DNA of 64,000 nt from the NCBI RefSeq assembly GCF_051020975.1, contig NW_027478159.1, positions 8,138,501 to 8,202,500 of the forward strand. The letters are read 5' to 3'. A program made the position numbers and the translations under genes. Of this stretch, positions 10,765 to 22,678 are shown in pieces. The notes under the pieces are model-generated. The model had not been told where the DNA came from and made no database searches. It was given only the letters and a program-made list of their open reading frames with translations. Each line of letters opens with the position of its first letter. Position 1 is the stretch's first letter. Source of the stretch: Osmia lignaria lignaria. Taxonomy: Eukaryota; Arthropoda; Insecta; Hymenoptera; Megachilidae.

Positions 10765-11730
10765 TCAGAAGCGTAGTTTTCGAGATATATCGAGATATTT
10801 AAAAGTTCCGAAGCCGCACCAACATAATAGAGATACAGAAACACCGTGGCCCCTTTCTTTGGGATAACTCTGCACTATTGCGAGCTGCAAATGCCACTTC
10901 CAGCTTAGCTGTGCAGAAGAAGAACAACAAGAAGAAGAAATATCTCGAAATATGTCCGTCAGGCCACTTCCCTTGAGATAAATCTGCAAATATCTCGGAA
11001 ACGAAGCGAGCTATGGCAAAATGTTAAGAGACCTTTTTTGTAGAGAATTATGTTTCCTACAATTTATGTTCTATGATATTTTTTGATCAGAAGCGTAGTT
11101 TTCGAGATATATCGAGATATTTAAAAGTTCCGAAGACGCACCAACATAATAGAGATACAGAAACACCGTGGCCCCTTTCTTTGAGATAACTGTGCACCAG
11201 TGCGAGCCGCAAATGCCACTTCCAGCTTAGCTGTGCAGAAAAAGAACAACAAGAAGAAGAAATATCTCGAAATATGTCCGTCAGGCCCCTTCCCTTGAGA
11301 TATATCTGCAAATATCTCGGAAACGAAGCGAGCTATGGCAAAATGTTAAGAGACCATTTTTGTAGAGAATTATGTTTCCTACTTTTTATGTTCTATGATA
11401 TTTTTTGATCAGACGCGTAGTTCTCGAGATATATCAAGATATTTAAAAGTTCCGAAGCCGCACCAACATAATAGAGATACAGAAACACCGTGGCCCCTTT
11501 CTTTGAGATAACTCTGCACTAGTGCGAGCCGCAAATGCCACTTCCAGCTTAGCTGTGCAGAAGAAGGACAACAAGAAGAAGAAATATCTCGAAATATGTC
11601 CGTCAGGCCCCTTCCCTTGAGATAAATCTGCAAATATCTCGGAAACGAAGCGAGCTATGGCAAAATGTTTAGAGACCTTTCTTGTAGAGAATTAAGTTTC
11701 CTACTTTTTATGTAGTATGATATTTTTTGA
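10765..11730. repeat. Three monomers linking the 8-mer and 5-mer blocks
   Basis: Three monomers follow: one with TTTGGGATAAC (10765), one with GAAGACGCACC and AACTGTGCACCAG (11087), and one with AGACGCG and GAAGGACAAC (11409). The same three in the same order occur at 49396-50361 and 54226-55191. The last two variants recur as part of the 5-mer family at 20103-23322. The 11409 monomer is the right-hand parent of the crossover mapped at 13088-13105. Confidence 0.8.
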
Positions 11731-13105
11731 TCAGATGCGTAGTTCTCGAGATATATCAAGATATTTAAAAGTTCCGAAGCCGCACCAACATAATAGAGAT
11801 ACAGAAACATCGTGGCCCCTTTCTTTGGGATAACTCTGCACTATTGCGAGCTGGAAATGCCACTTCCAGTTTAGCTGTGCAGAAGAAGAACAACAAGAAG
11901 AAGAAATATCTCGAAATATGTCCGTCAGGCCCCTTCCCTTGAGATAAATCTGCAAATATCTCGGAAACGAAGCGAGCTATTGCAAAACGTTAAGAGACCT
12001 TTTTTGTAGAGAATTAAGTTTCCTACTTTTTATGTTCGATGATATTTTTTGATCAGATGCGTAGTTCTCGAGATATATCAAGATATTTAAAAGTTCCGAA
12101 GCTGCACCAACATAATAGAGGTACAGAAACACCGTGGCCTCTTTCTTTGAGATAACTCTGCACTATTGCGAGCTGCAAATGCCACTTGGAGCTTAGTTGT
12201 GCAGAAGAAGAACAACAAGAAGAAGAAATATCTCGAAATATGTCCGTCAGACCCCTTCCCTTGAGATGAATCTGCAAATATCTCGGAAACGAAGCGAGCT
12301 ATGGCAAAATGTTAAGAGACCTTTTTTGTAGAGACTTAAGTTTCCTACTTTTTATGTTCTATGATATTTTTTGATCAGATGCGTAGTTCTCGAGATATAT
12401 CAAGATATTGAAAAGTTCCGAAGCCGCACCAACATAATAGAGGTACAGAAACACCGTGGCCTCTTTCTTTGAGATAACTCTGCACTATGGCGACCTGCAA
12501 ATGCCACTTCCAGCTCAGCTGTGCAGAAGAAGAACAACAAGAAGAAGAAATATCTCGAAATATGTCCGTCAGGCCCCTTCCCTTGAGATGAATCTGCAAA
12601 TATCTCGGAAACGAAGCGAGCTATGGCAAAATGTTAAGAGACCTTTTTTGTAGAGAATTAAGTTTCCTACTTTTTATGTTCTATGATATTTTTTGATCAG
12701 ATGCCTAGTTCTCGAGATATATCAAGATATTTAAAAGTTCCGAAGCCGCACCAACATAATAGAGATACAGAAACATCGTGGCCCCTTTCTTTGGGATAAC
12801 TCTGCACTATTGCGAGCTGGAAATGCCACTTCCAGTTTAGCTGTGCAGAAGAAGAACAACAAGAAGAAGAAATATCTCGAAATATGTCCGTCAGGACCCT
12901 TCCCTTGAGATAAATCTGCAAATATCTCGGAAACGAAGCGAGCTATTGCAAAACGTTAAGAGACCTTTTTTGTAGAGAATCAAGTTTCCTACTTTTTATG
13001 TTCGATGATATTTTTTGATCAGATGCGTAGTTCTCGAGATATATCAAGATATTTAAAAGTTCCGAAGCTGCACCAACATAATAGAGGTACAGAAACACCG
13101 TGGCC
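11496..13105. repeat. 5-mer duplication, copy 1 (1610 bp)
   Basis: This 1610-bp block recurs immediately as 13106-14715. By eye, the copies differ at a handful of sites, including CACTTGGAGC versus CACTTCGAGC near 12187/13797 and AGATATTGAAAAG versus AGATATTTAAAAG near 12410/14020. Its right end lies in the chimeric monomer at 13019. Distinctive monomers inside carry CTGGAAATG with CCAGTTTAGC, AATAGAGGTAC, and AGATGCCTAG. Confidence 0.9.
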
Positions 13106-13340
13106 CCTTTCTTTGAGATAACTCTGCACTAGTGCGAGCCGCAAATGCCACTTCCAGCTTAGCTGTGCAGAAGAAGGACAACAAGAAGAAGAAATATCTC
13201 GAAATATGTCCGTCAGGCCCCTTCCCTTGAGATAAATCTGCAAATATCTCGGAAACGAAGCGAGCTATGGCAAAATGTTTAGAGACCTTTCTTGTAGAGA
13301 ATTAAGTTTCCTACTTTTTATGTAGTATGATATTTTTTGA
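13019..13340. repeat. Chimeric monomer at the 5-mer junction
   Basis: The left part matches the 12053/14629 type (GAAGCTGCACC, AATAGAGGTAC up to 13087). The right part matches the 11409 type (GGCCCC from 13106, CACTAGTGCGAGCC, GAAGGACAAC). The two parents are identical between 13088 and 13105, so the exchange occurred in or beside that 18-bp interval. This is the expected product of unequal crossing over out of register by five monomers. Confidence 0.88.
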
Positions 13341-14715
13341 TCAGATGCGTAGTTCTCGAGATATATCAAGATATTTAAAAGTTCCGAAGCCGCACCAACA
13401 TAATAGAGATACAGAAACATCGTGGCCCCTTTCTTTGGGATAACTCTGCACTATTGCGAGCTGGAAATGCCACTTCCAGTTTAGCTGTGCAGAAGAAGAA
13501 CAACAAGAAGAAGAAATATCTCGAAATATGTCCGTCAGGCCCCTTCCCTTGAGATAAATCTGCAAATATCTCGGAAACGAAGCGAGCTATTGCAAAACGT
13601 TAAGAGACCTTTTTTGTAGAGAATTAAGTTTCCTACTTTTTATGTTCGATGATATTTTTTGATCAGATGCGTAGTTCTCGAGATATATCAAGATATTTAA
13701 AAGTTCCGAAGCTGCACCAACATAATAGAGGTACAGAAACACCGTGGCCTCTTTCTTTGAGATAACTCTGCACTATTGCGAGCTGCAAATGCCACTTCGA
13801 GCTTAGCTGTGCAGAAGAAGAACAACAAGAAGAAGAAATATCTCGAAATATGTCCGTCAGACCCCTTCCCTTGAGATGAATCTGCAAATATCTCGGAAAC
13901 GAAGCGAGCTATGGCAAAATGTTAAGAGACCTTTTTTGTAGAGACTTAAGTTTCCTACTTTTTATGTTCTATGATATTTTTTGATCAGATGCGTAGTTCT
14001 CGAGATATATCAAGATATTTAAAAGTTCCGAAGCCGCACCAACATAATAGAGGTACAGAAACACCGTGGCCTCTTTCTTTGAGATAACTCTGCACTATGG
14101 CGACCTGCAAATGCCACTTCCAGCTCAGCTGTGCAGAAGAAGAACAACAAGAAGAAGAAATATCTCGAAATATGTCCGTCAGGCCCCTTCCCTTGAGATG
14201 AATCTGCAAATATCTCGGAAACGAAGCGAGCTATGGCAAAATGTTAAGAGACCTTTTTTGTAGAGAATTAAGTTTCCTACTTTTTATGTTCTATGATATT
14301 TTTTGATCAGATGCCTAGTTCTCGAGATATATCAAGATATTTAAAAGTTCCGAAGCCGCACCAACATAATAGAGATACAGAAACATCGTGGCCCCTTTCT
14401 TTGGGATAACTCTGCACTATTGCGAGCTGGAAATGCCACTTCCAGTTTAGCTGTGCAGAAGAAGAACAACAAGAAGAAGAAATATCTCGAAATATGTCCG
14501 TCAGGACCCTTCCCTTGAGATAAATCTGCAAATATCTCGGAAACGAAGCGAGCTATTCCAAAACGTTAAGAGACCTTTTTTGTAGAGAATCAAGTTTCCT
14601 ACTTTTTATGTTCGATGATATTTTTTGATCAGATGCGTAGTTCTCGAGATATATCAAGATATTTAAAAGTTCCGAAGCTGCACCAACATAATAGAGGTAC
14701 AGAAACACCGTGGCC
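13106..14715. repeat. 5-mer duplication, copy 2 (1610 bp)
   Basis: Tandem copy of 11496-13105. The related locus at 47-52 kb has only one copy of this block: there the monomer with AGATGCCTAG (51328) is followed directly by the type seen here at 14629. The duplication is therefore most simply a gain in this locus after the two loci separated. Confidence 0.88.
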
Positions 14716-15594
14716 TCTTTCTTTGAGATAACTCTGCACTATTGCGAGCTGCAAATGCCACTTCGAGCTTAGCTGTGCAGAAGAAGAACAACAAGAAGAA
14801 GAAATATCTCGAAATATGTCCGTCAGACCCCTTCCCTTGAGATGAATCTGCAAATATCTCGGAAACGAAGCAAGCTATGGCAAAATGTTAAGAGACCTTT
14901 TTTGTAGAGAATTAAGTTTCCTACTTTTTATGTTCTATGACATTTTTTGATCAGATGCGTAGTTCTCGAGATATATCAAGATATTTAAAAGTTCCGAAGC
15001 CGCACCAATATAATAGAGATACAGAAACACCGTGGCCCCTTTCTTTGAGATAACTCTGCACTATTGCGCGCTGCAAATGCCACTTCCAGCTTAGCTGTGC
15101 AGAAGAAGAACAACAAGAAGAAGAAATATCTCGAAATATGTCCGTCAGGCCCCTTCCCTTGAGATAAATCTGCAAATATCTCGGAAACGAAGCGAGCTAT
15201 GGGAAAATGTAAAGAGACCTTTTTTGTAGAGAATTAAGTTTCCTACTTTTTATGTAGTATGATATTTTTTGATCAGATGCGTAGTTCTCGAGATATATCA
15301 AGATATTTAAAAGTTCCGAAGCCGCACCAACATAATAGAGATACAGAAACACCGTGGCCCCTTTCTTTGAGATAACTCTGCACTATTGCGCGCTGCAAAT
15401 GCCACTTCCAGCTTAGCTGTGCAGAAGAAGAACAACAAGAAGAAGAAATATCTCGAAATATGTCCGTCAGGCCCCTTCCCTTGAGATGAATCTGCAAATA
15501 TCTCGGAAACGAAGCGAGCTATGGCAAAATGTTAAGAGACCTTTTTTGTAGAGAATTAAGTTTCCTACTTTTTATGTTCTATGATATTTTTTGA
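14307..15594. repeat. 4-mer HOR unit (1288 bp)
   Basis: Monomers at 14307, 14629, 14951 and 15273 correspond in order to the first four of the 6-mer units that follow. The next monomer (15595) begins like another type and switches to the first type partway through. A 6-mer that lost two monomers would look like this. Private links include CACCAATATAATAG at 14951, 16239 and 18171, and TATGACATTTTTTG before them. Confidence 0.82.
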
Positions 15595-17526
15595 TCAGAT
15601 GCGTAGTTCTCGAGATATATCAAGATATTTAAAAGTTCCGAAGCCGCACCAACATAATAGAGATACAGAAACACCGTGGCCCCTTTCTTTGGGATAACTC
15701 TGCACTATTGCGAGCTGGAAATGCCACTTCCAGTTTAGCTGTGCAGAAGAAGAACAACAAGAAGAAGAAATATCTCGAAATATGTCCGTCAGGACCCTTC
15801 CCTTGAGATAAATCTGCAAATATCTCGGAAACGAAGCGAGCTATTCCAAAACGTTAAGAGACCTTTTTTGTAGAGAATCAAGTTTCCTACTTTTTATGTT
15901 CGATGATATTTTTTGATCAGATGCGTAGTTCTCGAGATATATCAAGATATTTAAAAGTTCCGAAGCTGCACCAACATAATAGAGGTACAGAAACACCGTG
16001 GCCTCTTTCTTTGAGATAACTCTGCACTATTGCGAGCTGCAAATGCCACTTCGAGCTTAGCTGTGCAGAAGAAGAACAACAAGAAGAAGAAATATCTCGA
16101 AATATGTCCGTCAGACCCCTTCCCTTGAGATGAATCTGCAAATATCTCGGAAACGAAGCAAGCTATGGCAAAATGTTAAGAGACCTTTTTTGTAGAGAAT
16201 TAAGTTTCCTACTTTTTATGTTCTATGACATTTTTTGATCAGATGCGTAGTTCTCGAGATATATCAAGATATTTAAAAGTTCCGAAGCCGCACCAATATA
16301 ATAGAGATACAGAAACACCGTGGCCCCTTTCTTTGAGATAACTCTGCACTATTGCGCGCTGCAAATGCCACTTCCAGCTTAGCTGTGCAGAAGAAGAACA
16401 ACAAGAAGAAGAAATATCTCGAAATATGTCCGTCAGGCCCCTTCCCTTGAGATAAATCTGCAAATATCTCGGAAACGAAGCGAGCTATGGGAAAATGTAA
16501 AGAGACCTTTTTTGTAGAGAATTAAGTTTCCTACTTTTTATGTAGTATGATATTTTTTGATCAGATGCGTAGTTCTCGAGATATATCAAGATATTTAAAA
16601 GTTCCGAAGCCGCACCAACATAATAGAGATACAGAAACACCGTGGCCCCTTTCTTTGAGATAACTCTGCACTATTGCGCGCTGCAAATGCCACTTCCAGC
16701 TTAGCTGTGCAGAAGAAGAACAACAAGAAGAAGAAATATCTCGAAATATGTCCGTCAGGCCCCTTCCCTTGAGATGAATCTGCAAATATCTCGGAAACGA
16801 AGCGAGCTATGGCAAAATGATAAGAGACCTTTTTTGTAGAGAATTAAGTTTCCTACTTTTTATGTTCTATGATATTTTTTGATCAGATGCGTAGTTCTCG
16901 AGATATATCAAGATATTTAAAAGTTCCGAAGCCGCACCAACATAATAGAGATACAGAAACACCGTGGCCCCTTTCTTTGAGATAACTCTGCACTAGTGCG
17001 AGCCGCAAATGCCACTTCCAGCTTAGCTGTGCAGAAGAAGAACAACAAGAAGAAGAAATATCTCGAAATATGTCCGTCAGGCCCCTTCCCTTGAGATAAA
17101 TATGCAAATATCTCGGAAACGAAGCGAGCTATGGCAAAATGTTAAGAGACCTTTTTTGTAGAGAATTAAGTTTCCTACTTTTTAGGTTCTATGATATTTT
17201 TTGATCAGATGCGTAGTTCTCGAGATATATCAAGATATTTAAAAGTTCCGAAGCCGCACCAACATAATAGAGATACAGAAACACCGTGGCCCCTTTCATT
17301 GAGATAACTCTGCACTATTGCGAGCTGCAAATGCCACTTCCAGCTTAGCTGTGCAGAGGAAGAACAACAAGAAGAAGAAATATCTCGAAATATGTCCGTC
17401 AGGCCCCTTCCCTTGAGATGAATCTGCAAATATCTCGGAAACGAAGCGAGCTATGGCAAAATGTTAAGAGACCTTTTTTGTAGAGAATTAAGTTTCCTAC
17501 TTTTTATGTTCTATGATATTTTTTGA
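15595..17526. repeat. 6-mer HOR, copy 1 (1932 bp)
   Basis: Monomers at 15595, 15917, 16239, 16561, 16883 and 17205 recur in order at 17527-19458. Three of the six partner frames (16239, 16561, 16883) translate identically; the others differ by one or a few residues. The first monomer is a chimera: AGATGCGTAG and ACACCGTGG on its left, TTTGGGATAAC and CTGGAAATG on its right. The switch lies between 15675 and 15691. Confidence 0.87.
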
Positions 17527-19458
17527 TCAGATGCCTAGTTCTCGAGATATATCAAGATATTTAAAAGTTCCGAAGCCGCACCAACATAATAGAGATACAG
17601 AAACATCGTGGCCCCTTTCTTTGGGATAACTCTGCACTATTGCGAGCTGGAAATGCCACTTCCAGTTTAGCTGTGCAGAAGAAGAACAACAAGAAGAAGA
17701 AATATCTCGAAATATGTCCGTCAGGACCCTTCCCTTGAGATAAATCTGCAAATATCTCGGAAACGAAGCGAGCTATTCCAAAACGTTAAGAGACCTTTTT
17801 TGTAGAGAATCAAGTTTCCTACTTTTTATGTTCGATGATATTTTTTGATCAGATGCGTAGTTCTCGAGATATATCAAGATATTTAAAAGTTCCGAAGCTG
17901 CACCAACATAATAGAGGTACAGAAACATCGTGGCCTCTTTCTTTGAGATAACTCTGCACTATTGCGAGCTGCAAATGCCACTTCGAGCTTAGCTGTGCAG
18001 AAGAAGAACAACAAGAAGAAGAAATATCTCGAAATATGTCCGTCAGACCCCTTCCCTTGAGATGAATCTGCAAATATCTCGGAAACGAAGCAAGCTATGG
18101 CAAAATGTTAAGAGACCTTTTTTGTAGAGAATTAAGTTTCCTACTTTTTATGTTCTATGACATTTTTTGATCAGATGCGTAGTTCTCGAGATATATCAAG
18201 ATATTTAAAAGTTCCGAAGCCGCACCAATATAATAGAGATACAGAAACACCGTGGCCCCTTTCTTTGAGATAACTCTGCACTATTGCGCGCTGCAAATGC
18301 CACTTCCAGCTTAGCTGTGCAGAAGAAGAACAACAAGAAGAAGAAATATCTCGAAATATGTCCGTCAGGCCCCTTCCCTTGAGATAAATCTGCAAATATC
18401 TCGGAAACGAAGCGAGCTATGGGAAAATGTAAAGAGACCTTTTTTGTAGAGAATTAAGTTTCCTACTTTTTATGTAGTATGATATTTTTTGATCAGATGC
18501 GTAGTTCTCGAGATATATCAAGATATTTAAAAGTTCCGAAGCCGCACCAACATAATAGAGATACAGAAACACCGTGGCCCCTTTCTTTGAGATAACTCTG
18601 CACTATTGCGCGCTGCAAATGCCACTTCCAGCTTAGCTGTGCAGAAGAAGAACAACAAGAAGAAGAAATATCTCGAAATATGTCCGTCAGGCCCCTTCCC
18701 TTGAGATGAATCTGCAAATATCTCGGAAACGAAGCGAGCTATGGCAAAATGTTAAGAGACCTTTTTTGTAGAGAATTAAGTTTCCTACTTTTTATGTTCT
18801 ATGATATTTTTTGATCAGATGCGTAGTTCTCGAGATATATCAAGATATTTAAAAGTTCCGAAGCCGCACCAACATAATAGAGATACAGAAACACCGTGGC
18901 CCCTTTCTTTGAGATAACTCTGCACTAGTGCGAGCCGCAAATGCCACTTCCAGCTTAGCTGTGCAGAAGAAGAACAACAAGAAGAAGAAATATCTCGAAA
19001 TATGTCCGTCAGGCCCCTTCCCTTGAGATAAATATGCAAATATCTCGGAAACGAAGCGAGCTATGGCAAAATGTTAAGAGACCTTTTTTGTAGAGAATTA
19101 AGTTTCCTACTTTTTAGGTTCTATGATATTTTTTGATCAGATGCGTAGTTCTCGAGATATATCAAGATATTTAAAAGTTCCGAAGCCGCACCAACATAAT
19201 AGAGATACAGAAACACCGTGGCCCCTTTCATTGAGATAACTCTGCACTATTGCGAGCTGCAAATGCCACTTCCAGCTTAGCTGTGCAGAGGAAGAACAAC
19301 AAGAAGAAGAAATATCTCGAAATATGTCCGTCAGGCCCCTTCCCATGAGATATATCTGCAAATATCTCGGAAACGAAGCGAGCTATGGCAAAATGTTAAG
19401 AGACCATTTTTGTAGAGAATTATGTTTCCTACTTTTTATGTTCTATGATATTTTTTGA
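17527..19458. repeat. 6-mer HOR, copy 2 (1932 bp)
   Basis: Second 6-mer unit. Its first monomer (17527) has the unrecombined form (AGATGCCTAG, ACATCGTGG, TTTGGGATAAC). Its last (19137) keeps the CCCCTTTCATTG variant of 17205 on the left but ends with CCCATGAGATATATC, a variant of the 20103 family. It is therefore a junction chimera into the next region, with the switch between about 19231 and 19344. Confidence 0.87.
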
Positions 19459-20102
19459 TCAGACGCGTAGTTCTCGAGATATATCAAGATATTTAAAAGT
19501 TCCGAAGCCGCACCAACATAATAGAGATACAGAAACACCGTGGCCCCTTTCTTTGAGATAACTCTGCACTAGTGCGAGCCGCAAATGCCACTTCCAGCTT
19601 AGCTGTGCAGAAGAAGGACAACAAGAAGAAGAAATATCTCGAAATATGTCCGTCAGGCCCCTTCCCTTGAGATAAATCTGCAAATATCTCGGAAACGAAG
19701 CGAGCTATGGCAAAATGTTTACAGACGTTTCTTGTAGAGAATTAAGTTTCCTACTTTTTATGTAGTATGATATTTTTTGATCAGATGCGTAGTTCTCGAG
19801 ATATATCAAGATATTTAAAAGTTCCGAAGCCGCACCAACATAATAGAGATACAGAAACACCGTGGCCCCTTTCTTTGAGATAACTCTGCACTATTGCGCG
19901 CTGCAAATGCCACTTCCAGCTTAGCTGTGCAGAAGAAGAACAACAAGAAGAAGAAATATCTCGAAATATGTCCGTCAGGCCCCTTCCCTTGAGATAAATC
20001 TGCAAATATCTCGGAAACGAAGCGAGCTATGGCAAAATGTTAAGAGACGTTTTTTGTAGAGAATTATGTTTCCTACAATTTATGTTCTATAATATTTTTT
20101 GA
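19459..20102. repeat. Two linking monomers before the 5-mer family
   Basis: A monomer with AGACGCG and GAAGGACAAC (19459) and one with TTGCGCGCTGC (19781). The first ends with TGTTTACAGACG, a variant shared with the monomer at 20425, which ties these two monomers to the 5-mer family that follows. Confidence 0.75.
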
Positions 20103-21712
20103 TCAGAAGCGTAGTTTTCGAGATATATCGAGATATTTAAAAGTTCCGAAGACGCACCAACATAATAGAGATACAGAAACACCGTGGCCCCTTTCTTTGA
20201 GATAACTGTGCACCAGTGCGAGCCGCAAATGCCACTTCCAGCTTAGCTGTGCAGAAGAAGAACAACAAGAAGAAGAAATATCTCGAAATATGTCCGTCAG
20301 GCCCCTTCCCATGAGATATATCTGCAAATATCTCGGAAACGAAGCGAGCTATGGCAAAATGTTAAGAGACCATTTTTGTAGAGAATTATGTTTCCTACTT
20401 TTTATGTTCTATGATATTTTTTGATCAGACGCGTAGTTCTCGCGATATATCAAGATATTTAAAAGTTCCGAAGCCGCACCAACATAATAGAGATACAGAA
20501 ACACCGTGGCCCCTTTCTTTGAGATAACTCTGCACTAGTGCGAGCCGCAAATGCCACTTCCAGCTTAGCTGTGCAGAAGAAGGACAACAAGAAGAAGAAA
20601 TATCTCGAAATATGTCCGTCAGGCCCCTTCCCTTGAGATAAATCTGCAAATATCTCGGAAACGAAGCGAGCTATGGCAAAATGTTTACAGACGTTTCTTG
20701 TAGAGAATTAAGTTTCCTACTTTTTATGTAGTATGATATTTTTTGATCAGATGCGTAGTTCTCGAGATATATCAAGATATTTAAAAGTTCCGAAGCCGCA
20801 CCAACATAATAGAGATACAGAAACACCGTGGCCCCTTTCTTTGAGATAACTCTGCACTATTGCGCGCTGCAAATGCCACTTCCAGCTTAGCTGTGCAGAA
20901 GAAGAACAACAAGAAGAAGAAATATCTCGAAATATGTCCGTCAGGCCCCTTCCCTTGAGATGAATCTGCAAATATCTCGGAAACGAAGCGAGCTATGGCA
21001 AAATGTTAAGAGACCTTTTTTGTAGAGAATTAAGTTTCCTACTTTTTAAGTTCTATGATATTTTTTGATCAGATGCGTAGTTCTCGAGGTATATCAAGAT
21101 ATTTAAAAGTTCCGAAGCCGCACCAACATAATAGAGATACAGAAACACCGTGGCCCCTTTCTTTGAGATAACTCTGCACTAGTGCGAGCCGCAAATGCCA
21201 CTTCCAGCTTAGCTGTGCAGAAGAAGAACAACAAGAAGAAGAAATATCTCGAAATATGTCCGTCAGGCCCCTTCCCTTGAGATAAATATGCAAATATCTC
21301 GGAAACGAAGCGAGCTATGGCAAAATGTTAAGAGACCTTTTTTGTAGAGAATTAAGTTTCCTACTTTTTAGGTTCTATGATATTTTTTGATCAGATGCGT
21401 AGTTCTCGAGATATATCAAGATATTTAAAAGTTCCGAAGCCGCACCAACATAATAGAGATACAGAAACACCGTGGCCCCTTTCTTTGAGATAACTCTGCA
21501 CTATTGCGAGCTGCAAATGCCACTTCCAGCTTAGCTGTGCAGAGGAAGAACAACAAGAAGAAGAAATATCTCGAAATATGTCCGTCAGGCCAGTTCCTTT
21601 GAGCTGAATCTGCAAATATCTCGGAAACGAAGCGAGCTATGGCAAAATGTTAAGAGACGTTTTTTGTAGAGAATTATGTTTCCTACAATTTATGTTCTAT
21701 AATATTTTTTGA
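20103..21712. repeat. 5-mer HOR family, unit 1 (1610 bp)
   Basis: Order of monomers: GAAGACGCACC type (20103), AGACGCG/GAAGGAC type (20425), TTGCGCGCTGC type (20747), AAATATGCAAATATC type (21069), and GAGCTGAATCTGC type (21391). The same order returns at 22679-24288. Private mutations such as CTCGAGGTATATC near 21086 mark this copy. Confidence 0.82.
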
Positions 21713-22678
21713 TCAGAAGCGTAGTTTTCGAGATATATCGAGATATTTAAAAGTTCCGAAGACGCACCAACATAATAGAGATACAGAAACACCGTGGCCC
21801 CTTTCTTTGAGATAACTGTGCACCAGTGCGAACCGCAAATGCCACTTCCAGCTTAGCTGTGCAGAAGAAGAACAACCAGAAGAAGAAATATCTCGAAATA
21901 TGTCCGTCAGGCCCCTTCCCATGAGATATATCTGCAAATATCTCGGAAACGAAGCGAGCTATGGCAAAATGTTAAGAGACCATTTTTGTAGAGAATTATG
22001 TTTCCTACTTTTTATGTTCTATGATATTTTTTGATCAGACGCGTAGTTCTCGAGATATATCAAGATATTTAAAAGTTCCGAAGCCGCACCAACATAATAG
22101 AGATTCAGAAACACCGTGGCCCCTTTCTTTGAGATAACTCTGCACTAGTGCGAGCCGCAAATGCCACTTCCAGCATAGCTGTGCAGAAGAAGAACAACAA
22201 GAAGAAGAAATATCTCCAAATATGTCCGTCAGGCCCCTTCCCTTGAGATAAATATGCAAATATCTCGGAAACGAAGCGAGCTATGGCAAAATGTTAAGAG
22301 ACCTTTTTTGTAGAGAATTCAGTTCCCTACTTTTTATGTTCTATGATATTTTTTGATGAGATGCGTAGTTCTCGAGATATATCAAGATATTTAAAAGTTC
22401 CGAAGCCGCACCAACATAATAGAGATACAGAAACACCGTGGCCCCTTTCTTTGAGATAACTCTGCACTATTGCGAGCTGCAAATGCCACTTCCAGCTTAG
22501 CTGTGCAGAGGAAGAACAACAAGAAGAAGAAATATCTCGAAATATGTCCGTCAGGCCAGTTCCTTTGAGCTGAATCTGCAAATATCTCGGAAACGAAGCG
22601 AGCTATGGCAAAATGTTAAGAGACGTTTTTTGTAGAGAATTATGTTTCCTACAATTTATGTTCTATAATATTTTTTGA
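21713..22678. repeat. 5-mer HOR family, unit 2, shortened to 3 monomers (966 bp)
   Basis: The order is GAAGACGCACC type (21713), a chimera (22035), then GAGCTGAATCTGC type (22357). The chimera starts like the second member of the 5-mer (AGACGCG at its left end) and ends like the fourth (GAAGAAGAAC, AAATATGCAAATATC). Two monomers have thus been lost, with the switch somewhere between about 22040 and 22195. Confidence 0.8.
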
